The position numbers and the translations under genes were made by a program. The notes under the pieces were generated by a model that made no database searches, had not been told where the DNA came from, and worked only from the letters and a program-made list of their open reading frames with translations. A stretch of DNA of 44,765 nt from Paracoccaceae bacterium (GTDB lineage: Bacteria > Pseudomonadota > Alphaproteobacteria > Rhodobacterales > Rhodobacteraceae): NCBI GenBank assembly GCA_024742695.1, contig JANSXY010000028.1:1-44765 (forward strand). The letters are read 5' to 3'. Below, piece after piece: positions 41,896 through 44,765 of the stretch. Positions within the stretch are counted from its first letter, which is position 1. Every line of letters starts with the position of its first letter.

Positions 41896-44166
41896 ATGAC
41901 CCGCTTCGCCGCCCCCATCGCCGAACAGATATGGGACATGAAATACCGTCTGAAGGAGGCCGACGGCGCGCCGATCGACCTGACGGTGGAGGATACCTGG
42001 CGCCGGATCGCGCGGGCGCTGGCCAGCGTCGAGGCGGAGCCGGAGCCTTGGGAGGACCGGTTCTACGCGGCGCTGGAGGATTTCAAGTACCTGCCCGCCG
42101 GCCGGATCACCGCCGGCGCGGGCACCGACCGGTCGGTGACGCTGTTCAACTGCTTCGTCATGGGCACGATCCCCGACAGCATGGGCGGCATCTTCGACAT
42201 GCTGAGGGAAGCCGCCCTGACGATGCAGCAGGGCGGCGGCATCGGCTACGATTTCTCGACGATCCGGCCGCGCGGCGCGGCGGTGCATGGCGTTGCGGCG
42301 GATGCCTCGGGGCCGCTGTCGTTCATGGATGTCTGGGACGCGATGTGCCGCACGATCATGTCCGCCGGTTCGCGGCGCGGCGCGATGATGGCGACGATGC
42401 GCTGCGACCATCCCGACATCCTCGCCTTCATCGAGGCCAAGCAGGACGCGGCGCGGCTTCGGATGTTCAACCTGTCGGTTCTGGTCACCGACGCGTTCAT
42501 GGAGGCGGTGAAGGCCGACGGGCCGTGGGACCTGGCGTTCGGCGGCAAGGTCTATCACACGCTTCAGGCGCGCGACCTGTGGAACCGGATCATGCGCGCC
42601 ACCTACGACTACGCGGAACCCGGCGTGATCTTCATCGACCGGATCAACGCGATGAACAACCTCAACTACGTCGAGACGATCGCGGCGACGAACCCCTGCG
42701 GCGAGCAGCCGCTGCCGCCCTACGGCGCCTGCCTGCTAGGCTCGGTCAACCTGGCCCGGCTGGTCGCCGACCCGTTCGGGCCGGAGGCGCGGCTGGACGA
42801 GGACGCGCTGGACGCGCTGGTCGCGACCGCGGTGCGGATGATGGACAATGTCGTCGATGCCTCGCGCTTTCCGCTGCCGCAGCAGGCCGCCGAGGCGCAG
42901 GCCAAGCGCCGGATCGGGCTGGGTGTGACCGGGCTGGCCGATGCGCTGTTGATGATCGGCCAGCGCTACGGGTCCGACGAGGCCGCGCAGGTGACGGAAG
43001 GCTGGCTGCACCGCGTCGCGCGGGCCGCCTACCTCGCCTCGGTCGAGATCGCGAAGGAAAAAGGCCCCTTCCCGCTGTTCGACGCAGAAAAGTACCTCGC
43101 CACCGGGCACATGAAGGCGATGGACGCGGACGTGCGCGACGCGATCCGCCAGCACGGCATCCGCAACGCGCTGCTGACCTCGATCGCGCCCACCGGCACG
43201 ATCAGCCTGTACGCCGGGAACGTCTCGTCGGGGATCGAGCCGGTGTTCGCCTATGCCTACACCCGCAAGGTTCTGCAAAAGGACGGCAGCCGGACCGAGG
43301 AGGAAGTGATCGACTACGCCGTGCAGCTGTGGCGCGAGAAGTTCGGCGACACGCCCCTGCCGGAGTATTTCGTCAACGCCCAGACGCTGGCCCCGCAGGA
43401 TCATGTTCGGATGCAGGCCGCGGCGCAGAAATGGGTGGACTCGTCGATCTCCAAGACGATCAACTGCCCCGAGGACATCTCGTTCGACGCGTTCAAGGAT
43501 GTCTACATGGCGGCCTGGGACATGGGCTGCAAGGGCTGCACCACCTACCGGCCCAACGATGTGACGGGCAGCGTGCTGTCGGTATCCGAGACGCAGGACG
43601 CGGCACCCGAGCAGGACAGCGGCGCCGACGTGATCTACCTGTCCGACCCGCTCGACCGCCCCGCCACGCTGGAGGGCGCGACCTACAAGCTGAAGTGGCC
43701 CGACAGCGAACACGCGATCTACATCACGATCAACGACATCGTGCAGGGCGGCAAGCGGCGGCCCTTCGAGGTGTTCATCAATTCCAAGAACATGGAGCAT
43801 TTCGCCTGGACCGTGGCGCTGACCCGGATGATCTCGGCGGTGTTCCGGCGCGGCGGCGACGTGTCGTTCGTGGTCGAGGAACTCAAGGCGGTGTTCGACC
43901 CGCGCGGCGGGGCCTGGATGCAGGGCAAGTACATCCCCTCGATCCTCGCCGCGATCGGCGGCGTGATCGAACGCCACCTCGTCTCGATCGGCTTCATCGA
44001 CGGCGAGGGGCTGGGGTTGAAGACCGATCCCCAGCAACTGGCCATGGCGGTGGGCGACGACCGCCCGCGCGGCCCGTCCTGCCCGGCCTGCGGCTCCTAC
44101 GCGATGCGGATGATCGAGGGCTGCATGACCTGCGCCGACTGCGGCCATTCGAAGTGTTCGGGGTGA
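41896..44166 (+). CDS. nrdJ: Adenosylcobalamin-dependent (class II) ribonucleoside-diphosphate reductase
   Basis: The product is 756 residues. Radical chemistry residues are visible: FNCFVMG with the first redox Cys, the finger-loop motif NPCGEQPLPPYGACLLGS with Asn-Cys-Glu, and TSIAPTGTISLYAGNVSSG. The C-terminal redox/zinc tail contains CPACGSYAMRM and CMTCADCGHSKC. The enzyme makes deoxynucleotides with vitamin B12 and works with or without oxygen. The gene ends just before the compositional break at 44.17 kb. Confidence 0.95.
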   Translation: MTRFAAPIAEQIWDMKYRLKEADGAPIDLTVEDTWRRIARALASVEAEPEPWEDRFYAALEDFKYLPAGRITAGAGTDRSVTLFNCFVMGTIPDSMGGIFDMLREAALTMQQGGGIGYDFSTIRPRGAAVHGVAADASGPLSFMDVWDAMCRTIMSAGSRRGAMMATMRCDHPDILAFIEAKQDAARLRMFNLSVLVTDAFMEAVKADGPWDLAFGGKVYHTLQARDLWNRIMRATYDYAEPGVIFIDRINAMNNLNYVETIAATNPCGEQPLPPYGACLLGSVNLARLVADPFGPEARLDEDALDALVATAVRMMDNVVDASRFPLPQQAAEAQAKRRIGLGVTGLADALLMIGQRYGSDEAAQVTEGWLHRVARAAYLASVEIAKEKGPFPLFDAEKYLATGHMKAMDADVRDAIRQHGIRNALLTSIAPTGTISLYAGNVSSGIEPVFAYAYTRKVLQKDGSRTEEEVIDYAVQLWREKFGDTPLPEYFVNAQTLAPQDHVRMQAAAQKWVDSSISKTINCPEDISFDAFKDVYMAAWDMGCKGCTTYRPNDVTGSVLSVSETQDAAPEQDSGADVIYLSDPLDRPATLEGATYKLKWPDSEHAIYITINDIVQGGKRRPFEVFINSKNMEHFAWTVALTRMISAVFRRGGDVSFVVEELKAVFDPRGGAWMQGKYIPSILAAIGGVIERHLVSIGFIDGEGLGLKTDPQQLAMAVGDDRPRGPSCPACGSYAMRMIEGCMTCADCGHSKCSG

Positions 44167-44202
44167 ACGGCCAGGCTAATTGGTGTTGGATCGGCTAGCG
44201 AT

Positions 44203-44270
44203 TCGTGGCCACTGCACAGTTCCGGTGGCCATTTTGACAACCGTTTCGTGGCCACCTGCCCCATTTTGAC
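44203..44270. mobile_element. Terminal repeats of an IS21-like element (remnant)
   Basis: GTGGCCA occurs three times (44205, 44225, 44248), twice followed by ATTTTGAC, so multiple short direct repeats are present as at IS21-family ends, where the transposase binds. The G+C content falls from about 70% to about 53%. No transposase gene is in the window next to it, so this may be a remnant end. Confidence 0.45.
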
Positions 44271-44321
44271 GGTAGAGGGCATTGTCAGCAGCCATTTGCC
44301 GCAGACATCGCGGCGAAGGCG

Positions 44322-44627
44322 TCAGTAAGGCCAGGCAGATAGTGGCAAGGCGTTCAGTTCTTTTCTAATCTGTCGCCAGGTTGCCATGTGCTCGTCCAGT
44401 AGAGACAAGAACCGTGCATCATGCCTGGGTGAAACAAGGTGCGCCATCTCATGCAGCACGATGTAGTCGACGGCCTCGACAGGTTTCTTCGAGAGCTCAA
44501 GATTGAGCCAGATCGTCCGATTCCGCGGGTTGCAGCTTCCCCACTTCGTCTTCATCTCACGGATGCCCCACCGCTCGGGCATGACCCCCAATCGACGCGA
44601 CCACTTTTCCACTTTTTGCCCTGCAAC
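44322..44627 (-). pseudogene. 5'-truncated YgjP-type (M48/DUF45) zinc metallopeptidase
   Basis: From GTG 44612 the remaining frame gives 96 residues. It holds the core of the YgjP/WLM-like family: REMKTKWGSCN, the zinc motif HEMAH, the third ligand His in SPRHDARF, and a normal C-terminus. Full-length relatives have about 230 residues, so about 130 N-terminal residues are missing. Upstream the frame stays open into sequence that looks like an IS end (from about 44628), so an insertion most likely cut off the 5' part. Such genes often accompany type I restriction or other mobile clusters. Confidence 0.7.
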
Positions 44628-44765
44628 TGTTGATTTCCACCCAGAACTGACCCGGGTTTTCCATCGAGAAGTGACCCACCTTTGATTATGGTTTTCGGGT
44701 CAGCTGGGGGTCAAGGCATGGGTTGGCTCCTTCTTTTTTCTGGCCGCGGCTGAACTTGCCTTGAA
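44628..44765. mobile_element. End of a second IS21-like element (continues beyond window)
   Basis: From TGTTGATTTCCACCCAG two similar blocks follow, AGAACTGACCC (44643) and AGAAGTGACCC (44667), the subterminal direct repeats of an IS21-like end. The TG start at 44628 is the likely boundary. A transposase frame would lie beyond the right edge. G+C is about 52%. Confidence 0.5.

Overview
The window is about 70% G+C up to roughly 44.17 kb and looks like chromosomal DNA of an alphaproteobacterium of the Rhodobacterales (Rhodobacter/Paracoccus/Roseobacter type). The grounds are the gene content (TRAP transporters, a DUF1489 protein, short HisG with HisZ, B12-dependent class II ribonucleotide reductase, MbfA) and several alphaproteobacterial operator types that can be read directly: a GTTC-N7-GTTC SOS box, an Irr-type ICE box, an FNR/FnrL-type box and a Mur-like box. 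The genus cannot be named from the sequence alone. Genes are packed tightly, with many 4-base ATGA overlaps.

Layout. 1-456: end of a gene with a basic, tandemly repeated tail. 552-6509: a compact, apparently co-directional cluster of a 27-residue membrane microprotein, XpaC-like protein, TelA-like protein, DUF2927 lipoprotein, SPFH-GYF protein, zinc-ribbon membrane protein and a small membrane protein; this is the least understood part of the window and looks like a membrane-stress or membrane-organisation module. 6523-8468: Hsp20 divergent from a PfkB sugar kinase and D-aminoacyl-tRNA deacylase. 8503-8723: a duplicated 92-bp double-hairpin element between convergent genes. 8724-9647: EamA exporter. 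9712-13307: a SitABCD-type Mn/Fe ABC importer with a Mur-like operator. 13513-14214: rpe. 14289-17389: a ModE-like HTH protein with modABC and two Mo-box-like sites.

17386-20049: a P2A Ca2+-type ATPase; 20201-21684: GNAT and 2'-5' RNA ligase-fold phosphodiesterase. 21851-27404: five-gene oligopeptide/dipeptide ABC importer. 27448-30847: TRAP transporter of the TakP type. 31015-32688: imuB with its own SOS box but no imuA or dnaE2 beside it. 32838-34698: glutathione-dependent formaldehyde dehydrogenase followed by a NYN-LOTUS protein. 34785-36466: MbfA iron exporter (ICE box) and an iodotyrosine-deiodinase-like flavoprotein. 36463-37873: AbrB-type transporter and SlyX. 38014-41337: hisS-hisZ-hisG. 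41348-41770: DUF1489. 41896-44166: nrdJ.

From 44167 the base composition drops and the sequence consists of IS21-like terminal repeats on both sides of a 5'-truncated YgjP-type metallopeptidase, i.e. a mobile-element scar at the window edge. The common thread is metal and stress physiology: Mn/Fe, Mo and Ca transport, iron export under Irr, SOS, oxygen (FnrL) and formaldehyde responses. No tRNA, rRNA, CRISPR array or prophage was seen, and no gene-free stretch longer than about 300 bases exists except the IS-rich end.
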